From Psychrobacter sp. NG254 (GTDB lineage: Bacteria; Pseudomonadota; Gammaproteobacteria; Pseudomonadales; Moraxellaceae): DNA of 64,000 nt. The translations under genes were made by a program, and so were the position numbers. This document shows positions 18,154 through 29,670 of this stretch, in pieces. The notes below the pieces were generated by a model. That model searched no databases. It had not been told where the DNA came from and saw only the letters and a program-made list of their open reading frames with translations. The stretch lies in assembly GCF_015277735.1 (NCBI RefSeq), contig NZ_JADHDA010000001.1, positions 186,001 to 250,000 on the forward strand, in the 5' to 3' direction. Position 1 is the first letter of the stretch. Each line of letters starts with the position of its first letter.

Positions 18154-18197
18154 TTGTCACAATATTTTTTGTGACAACACAGTAAAACCCCATAATA
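18154..18197 (+). promoter_or_regulatory. Probable obg promoter with a perfect 9-bp palindrome over the -35
   Basis: TTGTCACAA (18154-18162) and TTGTGACAA (18169-18177) are perfect inverted repeats around a 6-base AT centre. The right arm contains TTGTGA, a possible -35, with ATAATA 17 bases later (18192-18197). The arrangement is that of an operator blocking a promoter; the regulator is unknown. Confidence 0.5.
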
Positions 18198-18236
18198 TAA
18201 CCGTTGGTTGTAACCAGTATATAAACTGGATTGTGA

Positions 18237-19463
<1,227 letters not shown>

Positions 19464-19544
19464 TAAGTGAACAAGCTTGAACTGATATACCTGAATTTTT
19501 TAAATCAATCCCCTAATCAATTCATAAGATAAAAAGGAGTTTAT

Positions 19545-20717
19545 ATGGCAGATGGCATAGAAAACACGATCGAAGAAGCAAGATTTGTTAAGCAAAATCG
19601 CAACTTTGATATTCAGCGCGTTATTGTCAAGATTGGCTCATCGTTGTTAACCAATAACGGTCGAGGACTGGATCGAACTGCCATATACGAGTGGGCCAAG
19701 CAGATTGCTAAGCTGCACAAGCAAGGCGTCGAAGTACTACTAGTATCATCAGGTGCTGTTGCTGAAGGTGTGGTACGTATGAACCTTGAGGAGCGCCCTA
19801 AGAAACTAGCAGCACTGCAGGCCTGTGCTTCTATTGGTCAAATGGGTTTGATTGAAACATGGTGGTCAGCATTGATCCAACATGGTATCCAAAGCTCACA
19901 GCTACTACTGACTCATGATGATTTGTCTAATCGTAGCCGTTATCTCAATACGACAGGTGCTCTGACGCAATTATTAGAATGGCGCGTGCTACCTGTTATC
20001 AATGAAAATGACACCATTACCATTGATGAAATCAAGTTCGGTGATAATGATACATTAGGGGCAATGGCTGCTGCGATGGTCAATGCTGATTTGTACATTA
20101 TTCTTACCGATCAAGATGGTGTGTTCACAGATAATCCACGTGACAATCCTAATGCAAAAATGATTCGTCAAGAGCGTGCGATGGCTGATTATTTGTTTGA
20201 TATAGCTGGAGATGGCGGCAAGCTAGGACGCGGTGGTATGTTGACCAAAATCCGTGCTGGTCGCCTTGCTGCAATGGGTGGCTGTCCAACTGTTATTGTG
20301 AGCGGTGCAATTGAAGATGTCATTACTCGTGTAGTATCAGGTGAAGCGGTTGGTACGCTATTGACGACTAACGATGAAGACAAAATTATCGCCCGTAAGC
20401 AATGGCTTGCTGCGCATTTACGCATGTCAGGTAGCTTGGTTGTAGATGCAGGTGCTGCCAAGGCATTGACTGAACTAAATAGAAGTCTACTACCGGTCGG
20501 TGTTGTCGAAGTCCATGGTGGTTTTGATGAAGGCGATGTGGTTGAGATTATCCATCAGGATACCGGCGAACGTCTCGCAGTCGGACAGGTGAATTTTTCA
20601 TCGCATGATGCACGCCGTGTGGCTCGTGAGCGTACGGAACAGTTTGACAAGATTTTTGGTAGTAGTGAAGAGCGTGTGGTCATGGTACATCGTGATAACT
20701 TGGCATTAACCGTATAG
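19545..20717 (+). CDS. proB: Glutamate 5-kinase
   Basis: First step of proline synthesis: ATP-dependent phosphorylation of glutamate to gamma-glutamyl phosphate. The amino-acid kinase domain spans about residues 22-265 (VIVKIGSSLLTN, SSGAVAEG, NENDTITIDEIKFGDNDTLGA, GKLGRGGMLTKI). The C-terminal PUA domain spans about 285-375. The length of 390 is close to the usual ~370, with about 20 extra N-terminal residues. AAGGAG lies just before the ATG. It sits behind obgE in the same direction, an arrangement found in other Moraxellaceae; the next pathway gene, proA, is not in the window. A weak hairpin (AGGGCTTGT/ACAAGCCT) lies at 20751-20781, after the stop. Confidence 0.97.
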   Translation: MADGIENTIEEARFVKQNRNFDIQRVIVKIGSSLLTNNGRGLDRTAIYEWAKQIAKLHKQGVEVLLVSSGAVAEGVVRMNLEERPKKLAALQACASIGQMGLIETWWSALIQHGIQSSQLLLTHDDLSNRSRYLNTTGALTQLLEWRVLPVINENDTITIDEIKFGDNDTLGAMAAAMVNADLYIILTDQDGVFTDNPRDNPNAKMIRQERAMADYLFDIAGDGGKLGRGGMLTKIRAGRLAAMGGCPTVIVSGAIEDVITRVVSGEAVGTLLTTNDEDKIIARKQWLAAHLRMSGSLVVDAGAAKALTELNRSLLPVGVVEVHGGFDEGDVVEIIHQDTGERLAVGQVNFSSHDARRVARERTEQFDKIFGSSEERVVMVHRDNLALTV

Positions 20718-20992
20718 TAAAGTGATGACGCATCGTTTGTATTAGTGAGTAGGGCTTGTTTATGGTTTTAGACAAGCCTTACTTATTGGTGACAGACAGA
20801 TAGGTCAGACATGGTTTTTTACGTTCATACCCAAGTATCAGTTTATGATGTGGCTATTATAAATGAGAGCAATACCCTTTAATCAGCATAGATGCTGACC
20901 CTGTATCATAGGTATTAATCAATTTTTATTTAATTTATTTAGCACAGTATTCTTAAAGAATGATAAATACTGTGTGTTTCGGAGATTTGTAC

Positions 20993-22129
20993 ATGAGTGC
21001 TTTAGACAACAGTGACTCGGCCCAGCAGCAGTTTGCGCCTTTAAAAAACGACAGATTGCTACGTGCGCTACGCTTCGAGCCTATCGATACCACCCCAGTT
21101 TGGATGATGCGTCAAGCAGGTCGCTATTTACCAGAATATAAGGCAACTCGTGCTGAAGCAGGCGACTTTATGAGCCTATGCAAAGACACCGACCGTGCCA
21201 CTGAAGTCACTCTGCAGCCACTTCGCCGTTATAATTTGGATGCGGCTATTTTGTTCAGTGATATTTTGACCATTCCTGATGCTATGGGATTGGGCTTATA
21301 TTTCGAGGCTGGTGAAGGTCCTAAATTTAAGCATCCTATTCGTACGCAAGCGGATCTTGATAGAATACCAAAGCTTGATCCGACAGACTCTCTTGATTAT
21401 GTCATGCGTGCGGTGACCAGTATTCGTAAAGCTTTGAATGGGCAAGTACCGTTGTTTGGTTTCTCTGGTAGTCCATGGACGCTAGCGACGTATATGATCG
21501 AAGGCGGCAGCTCAAAAGACTATCGTTATACCAAAGGTTTTTTATACAGTAATCCTGATTTTTTACATCAATTATTGGATAAATTGGCAACGTCTGTCAT
21601 TGATTATTTAGATGCACAAATCGTTGCTGGTGCTCAGATTGTACAGATATTTGATAGTTGGGGCGGGGCGCTTGGCCATCGTCAATTTATCGACTTTTCA
21701 CACAAGTATAATAAGCGCATTGTTGCTGAGCTTAAGCAGCGCCATCCCGAGGTACCTGTGGTGTTATTTACCAAAGGGGGTGGATTATGGTTAGACATCC
21801 AGGCTGATAGCGAAGCCGATGTATTAGGCCTAGACTGGACGATGCCGATTGACCGTGCACGTCAGGTATTGACTGACAGTCAGCGTCAACTGACCAAGCA
21901 ACATAAAAAACTACAAAGTAGCAAAGCCATCCAAGGTAACTTGGATCCAGCAACGCTATATGGCTCACCTGCGACGATTCGTACTGAAGTCAATGCCATG
22001 CTTGATAGAGCCTATGCGAATGGTGATAAAACGGGTTACATTGCTAACTTAGGTCATGGGATTACTCAGTGGGTCAATCCTGACAATGCCAAAGTGTTTG
22101 TCGATGCGGTACATGACTATAAAATTTAA
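20993..22129 (+). CDS. hemE: Uroporphyrinogen decarboxylase
   Basis: Converts uroporphyrinogen III to coproporphyrinogen III by four decarboxylations in haem synthesis. The family signature [15 protein letters not shown] is near residue 37, and [25 protein letters not shown] and the C-terminal GHGI are also present. I use the ATG at 20993, which has CGGAG eight bases upstream and gives the expected start; the frame is open to an ATG at 20960, which adds 11 residues with no ribosome-binding site. The length of 378 is slightly above the usual ~355. argC follows in the same direction after 59 bases. Confidence 0.97.
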   Translation: MSALDNSDSAQQQFAPLKNDRLLRALRFEPIDTTPVWMMRQAGRYLPEYKATRAEAGDFMSLCKDTDRATEVTLQPLRRYNLDAAILFSDILTIPDAMGLGLYFEAGEGPKFKHPIRTQADLDRIPKLDPTDSLDYVMRAVTSIRKALNGQVPLFGFSGSPWTLATYMIEGGSSKDYRYTKGFLYSNPDFLHQLLDKLATSVIDYLDAQIVAGAQIVQIFDSWGGALGHRQFIDFSHKYNKRIVAELKQRHPEVPVVLFTKGGGLWLDIQADSEADVLGLDWTMPIDRARQVLTDSQRQLTKQHKKLQSSKAIQGNLDPATLYGSPATIRTEVNAMLDRAYANGDKTGYIANLGHGITQWVNPDNAKVFVDAVHDYKI

Positions 22130-22188
22130 TAATTGATTTACTATCTGTCAGCGTATATTTAGTATTTTTAAGAAAAAGAGAGTCTCTT

Positions 22189-23256
22189 ATGATTTCAGCG
22201 GCGATTGTTGGTGGTACAGGCTATACAGGTATTGAGCTTATTCGCTTGTTATCTGCGCATCCAAACGTTTCTATTGATTTACTAACCTCACGTAGCGAAG
22301 CGGGCACTCGTGCTGATGAGATTTTTCCAAGCTTACGCGGCATCTCAGACATTGTCTTCAGTGACTTAGGTGATGACACACTCGCGACGCTACAAAAGTG
22401 TGACGTAGTATTTTTTGCGACCCCACACGGCGTGGCGATGCAGCAAGCGGAAGCACTGACTCAAGCTGGCGTTAAGGTCATCGATCTGGCGGCTGATTTT
22501 CGCTTGCAGTCATTGACTGATTTTGAGAAATGGTACAAACAGTCACATGTGTGTCCTGAGCTATTAAAGACAGCGGTTTATGGATTGCCAGAGATTAATC
22601 GCGACAAACTGGCAAATGCATTAGTAGTGGGTAATCCTGGTTGCTATCCAACCACTGCGATTTTGGGTTTGAAGCCCATTATCGATGTTCAAAACAAGCA
22701 AGCAGAACGTTTGATTGAATCTCGTATTGTTATTGACGCGAAGTCTGGTGTGTCTGGAGCGGGTCGCCAAGCCTCGCTTGCGCTCAACTATGCTGAATCA
22801 ACAGATAATTTCAAAGCCTATAGCGTCGAGGGTCATCGTCACTTGCCTGAGATTGAGCAAGGCGTTGCACAGTTGTTAGACAGCCAATTTGCCCATCGTA
22901 TTCGTTTTTTACCGCACCTAGTGCCGATGATACGTGGCATGCTCAGCTCTATTCACCTGGAGCTCACGGATGCAGGTGCTATGATTGATTGGCAGCAAGC
23001 ATTTGAAGCATCTTATGTCTCAGAGCCATTTGTTGATGTCATGCCAAAAGGTATTTATCCTGACACACGTAGCGTTCGCGCCAGCAATCGTTTACGTATC
23101 GCTGTGCATCAGGACAATGACCGTGCTGAGCTGACGGTGATTGTGGTACAGGATAACTTGGTCAAAGGTGCTGCAGGACAAGCCGTCCAAAACATGAATG
23201 TTATGTTTGGATTTGATGAATCAATGGGACTGAATTTTGCGCCTATCGTACCTTAG
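22189..23256 (+). CDS. argC: N-acetyl-gamma-glutamyl-phosphate reductase
   Basis: Third step of arginine synthesis, the NADPH-dependent reduction of N-acetylglutamyl phosphate to the semialdehyde. The Rossmann motif GGTGYTGIELIRLL is at residues 8-21. The catalytic cysteine is in VVGNPGCYPTTAILG (near residue 153), followed by KSGVSGAGR and the GHRHLPEIEQ histidine motif. The 355-residue length is typical of the bacterial long ArgC type. AAAAAGAGAG before the ATG can serve as ribosome-binding site. It may be co-transcribed with hemE; no other arg genes are present in the window. Confidence 0.97.
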   Translation: MISAAIVGGTGYTGIELIRLLSAHPNVSIDLLTSRSEAGTRADEIFPSLRGISDIVFSDLGDDTLATLQKCDVVFFATPHGVAMQQAEALTQAGVKVIDLAADFRLQSLTDFEKWYKQSHVCPELLKTAVYGLPEINRDKLANALVVGNPGCYPTTAILGLKPIIDVQNKQAERLIESRIVIDAKSGVSGAGRQASLALNYAESTDNFKAYSVEGHRHLPEIEQGVAQLLDSQFAHRIRFLPHLVPMIRGMLSSIHLELTDAGAMIDWQQAFEASYVSEPFVDVMPKGIYPDTRSVRASNRLRIAVHQDNDRAELTVIVVQDNLVKGAAGQAVQNMNVMFGFDESMGLNFAPIVP

Positions 23257-23359
23257 TACGAGATTTTTTGCGGCTAAGTCATTCATATTTATGCTACTAG
23301 GTATTGATTATAAATTCCGCTATAATGACTTGCCCTTACTCTTAAGAGATACTGTCTAA

Positions 23360-24226
23360 ATGCGTTTTAAGCTTGTACTACGCTTTTGCCCACAGCCAAC
23401 ACGTCCATCGTGTCCAGATTTTGCTATTGATGATTTGCAGAGTAAGCAGTGTCTCCTGAGAGATGATGATTACTTTGTAAATGCTAAAAATATGACTCAG
23501 CGCGGTGCATCGACACTGGTATTGGCGTTATTTGTATTGGCAGTGCTTGTGACAGCTGTGGTCGGATTAATGTTCGGTCACAAACTTGGCTATCAGCGCG
23601 GCTTGCACTCAATGCAAACAGAAGCCAAGCAAGCGATTATCAACGGCAATGAAGCCACGAAATCGCTTGAAGATTTACGGCTTAGTAACAAAATAGCGAC
23701 CAATCAAGCAGCGACCTCTAAACAAGAGCTGGCTATCAGTTTGGCAAACTTGAAAGAGTTGCGTGAGAATCAGCAAGCCATGACAGTAGAAAACAAGCAA
23801 GTTGCACAACTTAATGAATTCTACGCCGATTTTATTAGCGAAAAAGGCGGTATGCCTTTGCAAATATTGGGTGCCAAGATTGAGCCATTACCTGAAAACG
23901 CTTTTGAGTATGGTTTTGATATCGGTATGCTCAGCGGTGATGGTCAAGCCAAGCGCTTAAGACCCACGTTGACGTTATTGAACAATGATGATTTGGTAGA
24001 AGTACCATTAGATCCTACCAGCTATACAATTGAAGGTATCGTTCGCATACGTGGTCGTTTTGTGATGCCATCAGGATTTAGGCCGTTACAAGCCAAATTA
24101 ACGCTTCAATCTGGTGCTCAGAAAATAGAGCAAATATATGATTGGAAGCTTGGGAGCCGTGTCGATAATATGTTGCCCTCGCTATTAGATTTACCAGATG
24201 TTGACCAAAGCCCTATTTCAGAGTAA
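23360..24226 (+). CDS. Single-pass membrane protein of unknown function (resembles DUF6776)
   Basis: A 288-residue protein. Residues 1-47 are cytoplasmic and contain four cysteines. A transmembrane helix lies at about 52-74 (STLVLALFVLAVLVTAVVGLMFG), followed by a probable coiled coil at about 85-155. A C-terminal beta-rich domain begins FYADFISEKGGMPLQI and ends IYDWKLGSR. This order (helix, coiled coil, then a domain with a GMPLQI-type start) resembles the proteobacterial DUF6776 family, but I cannot confirm that by eye. The ATG at 23360 lies after AAGAGA. The position between argC and clpS suggests no function. Confidence 0.8.
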   Translation: MRFKLVLRFCPQPTRPSCPDFAIDDLQSKQCLLRDDDYFVNAKNMTQRGASTLVLALFVLAVLVTAVVGLMFGHKLGYQRGLHSMQTEAKQAIINGNEATKSLEDLRLSNKIATNQAATSKQELAISLANLKELRENQQAMTVENKQVAQLNEFYADFISEKGGMPLQILGAKIEPLPENAFEYGFDIGMLSGDGQAKRLRPTLTLLNNDDLVEVPLDPTSYTIEGIVRIRGRFVMPSGFRPLQAKLTLQSGAQKIEQIYDWKLGSRVDNMLPSLLDLPDVDQSPISE

Positions 24227-24440
24227 CTGCTGAGTCTTGCCTTTACTGACTGCCTTGCTTAAGAGTATTCGTGCAGGGTGGACATGTTGTATCTAAGGTA
24301 TCAATCATTCATAGTCAGTACGCTTTTTAACATCGCCTCAATGAGTACTACTGATTTCAATCCCTGTGCTCTAAGCGATATGGCGACTCTGTCTCAATAA
24401 ATCTTTTTTCTTAAACTCATCTCACGATTGTATTCCGATT

Positions 24441-24848
24441 ATGACAAAAAAAATGATATTACATAGCATGCCAATGATTGCTGATTGGCACCTGCCAAGT
24501 ACGCCTGTTCACCGTGCACAAGATAGTGACACTGATGGTGAGACGTCACCACAAGCTGACGTGCTGGTTGCAGAACCAGAAATAGCCAAACCACCCATGT
24601 ATGCGGTAGTGATGTACAACGACAACTATACTCCGATGGAATTTGTGGTCTACGTATTGCAATCAGAGTTTCGTCATAGTACAGACTCTGCAGTCGAAAT
24701 TATGCTGACGATTCATAACAACAGTAAGGGTATCGCTGGTATTTATCCAAAAGATATCGCTGAAACCAAAGCCAAAAAAGTAAACAGCTTGGCGCACCGT
24801 GAAGGTTATCCGCTATTAACTCAGATTGAGCCGCATCAAGGCGAATAA
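24441..24848 (+). CDS. clpS: ClpS, ATP-dependent Clp protease adaptor
   Basis: Adaptor that binds the ClpA N-domain and delivers N-degron substrates to ClpAP. The ClpS fold covers about residues 50-130 (PMYAVVMYNDNYTPMEFVVYVLQSEF, then KGIAGIYPKDIAETKAKKVN). The Asn-Asp pair in YNDNYTPMEF is in the substrate-pocket region. The 50-residue N-terminal extension is longer than in E. coli (106 residues in total there), and this tail is the part that enters the ClpA pore. No clear ribosome-binding site precedes the ATG at 24441; an in-frame ATG lies 12 bases later. clpA is the next gene, but 573 bases and a hairpin separate them. Confidence 0.95.
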   Translation: MTKKMILHSMPMIADWHLPSTPVHRAQDSDTDGETSPQADVLVAEPEIAKPPMYAVVMYNDNYTPMEFVVYVLQSEFRHSTDSAVEIMLTIHNNSKGIAGIYPKDIAETKAKKVNSLAHREGYPLLTQIEPHQGE

Positions 24849-24933
24849 CGGCCACTGTTATGCATTAGTCTTTTATAAACCCAGTTTCTGTGGAATTAGT
24901 TGGTTTTTGCATAATTCTATAGTGCTTATCAAT

Positions 24934-24964
24934 AGCTCACTTTTATCGTGAGCTTGTTATTTTC
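24934..24964 (+). terminator. Probable terminator after clpS
   Basis: A 7-bp stem (AGCTCAC/GTGAGCT) around a 7-base loop, followed by TGTTATTTTC. The T-tract is interrupted, so it may be leaky. Confidence 0.6.
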
Positions 24965-25164
24965 TGCTTTAATACTATTCAAATCATCGTCAAATTGACC
25001 GTAAAAGTTCTCATCAAATTGCTCTAACCTTTTTTCTTCTTATGCATTCTATTGTTATCCTTCTCTTTTTGGCTATTCGTCTTCTTAAACGTGGATAATC
25101 TGCGTCCCAGCTCCTTTTGTCTGCTGTTAGCATGCTTTGATACACTTTAGTCTGCGTTAATAGA

Positions 25165-25193
25165 TTGACTCTATCCAAATATCGTGTTGATAT
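25165..25193 (+). promoter_or_regulatory. Candidate clpA promoter
   Basis: TTGACT (25165-25170), a 17-base spacer, then TGATAT (25188-25193), about 230 bases upstream of clpA. Good -35, weaker -10. Confidence 0.4.
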
Positions 25194-25421
25194 AAAGAAA
25201 AGCGAACCAGTATTGTTGCCATCATTGCCAACCGTCAGATAAACAGCGGTAGTGGTTGAAAATTCTATGGTTCATACGATGTATCCGTGGTTTCTGAGTC
25301 TATTCGATTTCCAATAATACAAATATAGCCCTTGAACAATGCATCTATCGCCCTGATTTACTTACTAACTCATTCATAAAACTATCAATTATAAAGATAG
25401 ATATAACCGTAGGAAGTTGTT

Positions 25422-27962
25422 ATGTTAAGTCGTCATCTTGAAGTTTCTCTACGTTTAGCAATGACGCTTGCGCGCCAAAAATCGCATGAGTATCTCACTG
25501 TTGAACATCTATTATTGGCGCTACTAGAAAATACCCATGCTGCTAATACATTGACTGCCTGTAACGCCAACGTCTCGGCGTTGCGTACCGAGCTTGAAGT
25601 GTATATCAATAAGCACACGCCAACGGTCGATGCAGATACCGAGCAGTCACCGCAGCCAACGCAAAGTTTTGATCGTATCTTACAGCGTGCTATTTTTCAT
25701 GTGCAATCGATTGGCGGTGGTCGTCTGGTCGAAGGCTCTGATATCTTGGTATCGATGTTTTCAGAGCATGATACTTATGCTGTTTACTTGCTTAAAAAGC
25801 AAGGCATTAGCCGTCTTGAACTGACTCAATATCTATCGCATGGTCAGGACAAAGATGAGCCTTCTGAGTCACGTGCTTCTAGTACTGGCGAGCGTCGTAG
25901 TGCGTCTGAAAAAACCAGCAAAGACCCTTTGGTTGAATTTGCGACCAACCTAAATCAGCGCGCTGCTGAAGGTAAAACTGATCCGTTAATTGGTCGCGCT
26001 TCTGAAATTGAACGTGCCGCTCAAGTACTGTGTCGCCGCCGTAAAAACAACCCATTGCTAGTAGGTGAGCCAGGTGTGGGTAAAACCTCTATCGCTGAAG
26101 GTCTAGCATGGCTGATCATCAATGATAAAGCACCGAAACCTCTGAATGGTTGTGTGATTTATAGCCTTGATATTGGTGCGCTTATTGCTGGAACCAAATA
26201 TCGCGGTGACTTTGAAAAACGTATGAAGTCCCTCCTTGATGCACTGAAGAATAAGCCGAATGCAATCTTATTTATCGATGAGATCCATATGATTATTGGC
26301 GCAGGTTCATCCATGAGCAGCAATATGGATGTGTCTAACTTAATTAAGCCTGCACTTGCCAACGGTGAGCTACGTTGTATCGGTTCAACGACTTTTACTG
26401 AATATCGTCAGGTATTTGAAAAAGATCATGCGTTGTCACGCCGTTTCCAAAAAATCGATGTGAAAGAACCAAGCGTAGACGATACCATTGATATCTTACG
26501 TGGTCTGAAGCCTCGCTATGAAGAGTTTCATAACGTTGAATACACGGATCAAGCGCTCATTACTGCAGTGCAGTTGTCAGCGAAGCATATCCACGAGCGT
26601 TTTTTACCGGACAAAGCCATTGACGTGATTGATGAAGCAGGCGCTTATAAGCGTTTGGGCGTCGTCGCTGATGTAGATGATATCGATGCTGAAGAAAGCT
26701 TTATTGCAGATATAGAGCATGATTTTGATGCACAGATTGATGCCGATCTCGAAGGTATTGGTAGCGATACAGATAATGAAATACAGAATGAAGCCGCAAC
26801 GGCAAAGGCAAGTGACGGCAAAAAGTCAGCAGATGGTATCAAGGTATCTAAAGCACAAAGACCACCAATGAAAATTGATGTGGCTGATATCGAAGCTATT
26901 ATTGCTAAACTGGCACGCATTCCGCCCAAATCAGTGTCTAGTGATGACAAGAGCATTCTTCAGCACCTAGATCGTGATCTTAAACACTTGGTGTTTGGTC
27001 AAGACGAAGCAATTGCAACGCTTGCGGATGCCATCAAATTGTCTCGTGCTGGTCTAAAATCACCAGATAAGCCGATTGGTTCATTTATGTTTGCAGGTCC
27101 GACAGGCGTGGGTAAAACAGAAGTATCACGTCAATTGGCCAATCTATTAGGTGTGGAGTTGGTACGCTTTGATATGTCAGAGTACATGGAAGCCCATACC
27201 GCCTCACGTCTGATTGGTGCACCTCCAGGCTATGTTGGTTATGACCAAGGTGGACTACTGACGGAAAAGATCAATCAACATCCGCATTGCGTGTTATTGC
27301 TTGATGAGATTGAAAAAGCGCACCCTGATGTCTTTAACTTGTTATTACAAGTTATGGATCATGGTACCTTGACTGATAACAATGGCCGTGTTGCTATCTT
27401 TAAGCAAGTCATCGTTATCATGACAACCAACGTCGGCGCAGATAGTATCAGCCGCTCGTCAATGGGCTTCACTCAGCAAGATCATAGCCGTGATAACACA
27501 GAGTCACTCAAGCGTGTGTTTACGCCAGAGTTCCGCAATCGTCTAGATGCTATCATCCAGTTCAACCCACTAGACAGCTCAGTGGTAGTATCGGTGGTCG
27601 ATAAGTTCTTGGTTGAACTACAAGTGCAGCTAGATGACAAGCAAGTGACGCTAGAGATTGATGATGATGTTCGTGATTATCTCGCTGATAAAGGCTATGA
27701 CCGTCTGATGGGCGCTCGTCCAATGCAGCGTTTGATTCAAGATGAAATCAAAAAGCCATTAGCCAGCATGATTCTGTTTGGTGATTTGGTCAATGGTGGG
27801 GTAGTCCGTCTGACACTAGAACCTAAAGCAGATGAGGCGCAGGACAGTGATACAGTGAAGCTTGGTAAGTCTTCTGATAAGGGATCTTCTGACAGCCGTA
27901 TTATCTTGACTGTCGTTGAAACACATGAGCCACGCTCAGACTCTGAGTCAGTAGCTAGCTAA
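25422..27962 (+). CDS. clpA: ClpA, ATPase subunit of the ClpAP protease
   Basis: Hexameric AAA+ unfoldase that feeds ClpP. The N-domain (residues 1-145) is followed by D1 with Walker A GEPGVGKT at 215-222 and Walker [11 protein letters not shown], and D2 with Walker A GPTGVGKT at about 559-566 and [12 protein letters not shown]. The ClpP-docking loop corresponding to IGL/IGF of other ClpA/X proteins reads [11 protein letters not shown] near residue 680. At 846 residues it is about 90 longer than E. coli ClpA. The excess is mainly an Asp/Glu-rich then Lys-rich insertion between D1 and D2 (about 410-475) plus a charged C-terminal tail. A terminator follows at 27987. clpP is not in the window. 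Confidence 0.97.
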   Translation: MLSRHLEVSLRLAMTLARQKSHEYLTVEHLLLALLENTHAANTLTACNANVSALRTELEVYINKHTPTVDADTEQSPQPTQSFDRILQRAIFHVQSIGGGRLVEGSDILVSMFSEHDTYAVYLLKKQGISRLELTQYLSHGQDKDEPSESRASSTGERRSASEKTSKDPLVEFATNLNQRAAEGKTDPLIGRASEIERAAQVLCRRRKNNPLLVGEPGVGKTSIAEGLAWLIINDKAPKPLNGCVIYSLDIGALIAGTKYRGDFEKRMKSLLDALKNKPNAILFIDEIHMIIGAGSSMSSNMDVSNLIKPALANGELRCIGSTTFTEYRQVFEKDHALSRRFQKIDVKEPSVDDTIDILRGLKPRYEEFHNVEYTDQALITAVQLSAKHIHERFLPDKAIDVIDEAGAYKRLGVVADVDDIDAEESFIADIEHDFDAQIDADLEGIGSDTDNEIQNEAATAKASDGKKSADGIKVSKAQRPPMKIDVADIEAIIAKLARIPPKSVSSDDKSILQHLDRDLKHLVFGQDEAIATLADAIKLSRAGLKSPDKPIGSFMFAGPTGVGKTEVSRQLANLLGVELVRFDMSEYMEAHTASRLIGAPPGYVGYDQGGLLTEKINQHPHCVLLLDEIEKAHPDVFNLLLQVMDHGTLTDNNGRVAIFKQVIVIMTTNVGADSISRSSMGFTQQDHSRDNTESLKRVFTPEFRNRLDAIIQFNPLDSSVVVSVVDKFLVELQVQLDDKQVTLEIDDDVRDYLADKGYDRLMGARPMQRLIQDEIKKPLASMILFGDLVNGGVVRLTLEPKADEAQDSDTVKLGKSSDKGSSDSRIILTVVETHEPRSDSESVAS

Positions 27963-27986
27963 GTTATTTAATGTCAATGCAATAAG

Positions 27987-28020
27987 ACGGCTACGGTATT
28001 ATTACGGTAGCCGTTTTTTT
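27987..28020 (+). terminator. Rho-independent terminator after clpA
   Basis: Stem ACGGCTAC/GTAGCCGT with a 12-base loop, followed by seven or more T. Confidence 0.9.
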
Positions 28021-28123
28021 ATTGCTATAATTCATCAACAAAGCTCATAGCGTTTTTTGTTAGTATAAATGCTTAAAAAAAGCCAATATATCTATTCCAT
28101 AACAAACATAAAAAGGATGCACC

Positions 28124-28861
28124 ATGGAACTGTTTGACGAACAGCTGACCAAAACCGCAGAGCAAAAGCAGGCCATCTTAGACAATGTTCGCTTGCCCGA
28201 AGACTGGAAGACAGCATTGGCAGATGAGTTAACCTCAGACAACATGGACAGCTTGCGTGCATTTTTAAAAGAGGCGTATCAATCAGATGATAGTATCTAT
28301 CCGCCAGCCCCGTTGATGTTCAATGCGCTTAATCTGACGCCTCTACCACAGGTCAAAGTTGTCATTTTAGGACAAGATCCTTATCATCGCCCAGGACAGG
28401 CAATGGGACTATCATTTTCTGTGCCAAAAGCCATTCCGAAGCCGCCCTCACTTAATAATGTGTTAAAAGAAATGGCAGATGATATCGGCATTAAACCGTC
28501 GGCACATGGCGATTTGACCTATTGGGCACAGCAAGGGGTTCTATTACTGAACAGTTATTTGACAGTGAAAGAGGGTGAGCCAAACAGTCATCAAAATCAA
28601 GGGTGGGAGCAGTTTACCGATGCAGTGATTGATGCGGTCAATGAACAAACAGAGCATACTGTATTTATACTGTGGGGCAGTAAAGCCCAAAAAAAGGGCA
28701 AATATATCGATACCGACAAGCATCTGATACTGACTGCTGTCCATCCTTCACCACTCGCCGCCAATCGCGGTGGATTTTTTGGTTCTAAGCCCTTCTCTAA
28801 AACCAATGATTATTTGGTCCAGTATGGTCAAGCACCAATTGACTGGCAATTGCCACAGTAA
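28124..28861 (+). CDS. ung: Uracil-DNA glycosylase (family 1)
   Basis: Excises uracil from DNA, starting base-excision repair. The catalytic water-activating motif GQDPYH is at residues 83-88 (Asp85), followed by MGLSFSVP. The DNA-intercalation and catalytic-histidine loop HPSPLAANRGGFFG is near residue 206. The 245-residue length is normal (E. coli 229). AAAAGGATG lies just before the start. The tadA start codon follows the stop directly, so the two are probably translationally coupled. Confidence 0.98.
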   Translation: MELFDEQLTKTAEQKQAILDNVRLPEDWKTALADELTSDNMDSLRAFLKEAYQSDDSIYPPAPLMFNALNLTPLPQVKVVILGQDPYHRPGQAMGLSFSVPKAIPKPPSLNNVLKEMADDIGIKPSAHGDLTYWAQQGVLLLNSYLTVKEGEPNSHQNQGWEQFTDAVIDAVNEQTEHTVFILWGSKAQKKGKYIDTDKHLILTAVHPSPLAANRGGFFGSKPFSKTNDYLVQYGQAPIDWQLPQ

Positions 28862-29548
28862 ATGCTAAATACCATGAGCCATATCCATACGATGAATAAC
28901 AAGTTAAAACCCTATTTTTTAGCAAATATGTCGTTAGCATATGATGAGGCACAGCATAATCAGGCAGCTTATTTTCAATTCAAAAATCACATGTTTTGGT
29001 CGCAACAAGACATGATATGGATGAAAATCGCACTGAAGCTTGCCAAACAAGGTGCTGAGCGTGGAGAGGTACCAGTAGGTGCTATATTGGTACATGATGA
29101 GCAAATCATTGGACAAGGTTTCAACGAGCCGATTGGGCGCCATGATGCCACGTCACATGCAGAGATAGTGGCATTAAGAGACGCCTGCAATCGTCTTAAG
29201 AACTACCGATTACCATTAGAGACAACGTTGTATGTCACGCTAGAGCCTTGCACAATGTGTATTGGCGCGCTGATACATGCTCGCGTGGATAGGCTTGTAT
29301 ACGCCGCTAGTGAACCACGAGCAGGTATGGTTGGCAGTCAACTGGATTTGTCCATACAGCCTTTTTATAATCACAGTATCCAAGTTCAGAAAGGGCTGTG
29401 TAGCGAGCATAGCGGTCAAATGCTAAAGGCCTTTTTTCGTGAGCGTAGACGCGCTGCAAAAAAGAACAAACAAACTGCTATTGGTTACAACACTAATCGA
29501 CAAGATATCAGTCTTGGTGCTAGTGATAGCGAGGATTCTTTGCTATAA
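28862..29548 (+). CDS. tadA: tRNA-specific adenosine deaminase
   Basis: Deaminates adenosine-34 to inosine in tRNA-Arg(ACG), allowing wobble decoding; essential in E. coli. The zinc-binding motifs are HAE (about residues 99-101, in TSHAEIVALRDA) and PCTMC (about 129-133). The ATG at 28862 immediately follows the ung stop codon and gives 228 residues, about 60 longer than E. coli TadA. The first ~43 residues do not look like TadA, and in-frame ATGs at 28928 and 28991 could be the real start. None of these has a clear ribosome-binding site, so coupling to ung translation is plausible. The last ~35 residues form a basic, then Ser/Asp-rich tail. Confidence 0.93.
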   Translation: MLNTMSHIHTMNNKLKPYFLANMSLAYDEAQHNQAAYFQFKNHMFWSQQDMIWMKIALKLAKQGAERGEVPVGAILVHDEQIIGQGFNEPIGRHDATSHAEIVALRDACNRLKNYRLPLETTLYVTLEPCTMCIGALIHARVDRLVYAASEPRAGMVGSQLDLSIQPFYNHSIQVQKGLCSEHSGQMLKAFFRERRRAAKKNKQTAIGYNTNRQDISLGASDSEDSLL

Positions 29549-29670
29549 TATTGCCCTGTTTGATACCTAGTGTTTTAGCGTGTGATTAAGCACTTGAAAT
29601 AGCAGTAAATATTGCTGCATGGCTATGAAATAACCAGTATATAAGCACCACCTACTATTGAGCGAGTATT

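Larger units (their letters stand above)
24849..25421. other. Intergenic region between clpS and clpA
   Basis: 573 bases with no credible gene. It holds a hairpin at 24934-24954 (AGCTCAC/GTGAGCT) followed by a TTGTTATTTT tract, a likely terminator for clpS, and a candidate clpA promoter at 25165-25193. The rest is AT-rich and unstructured. Confidence 0.6.
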
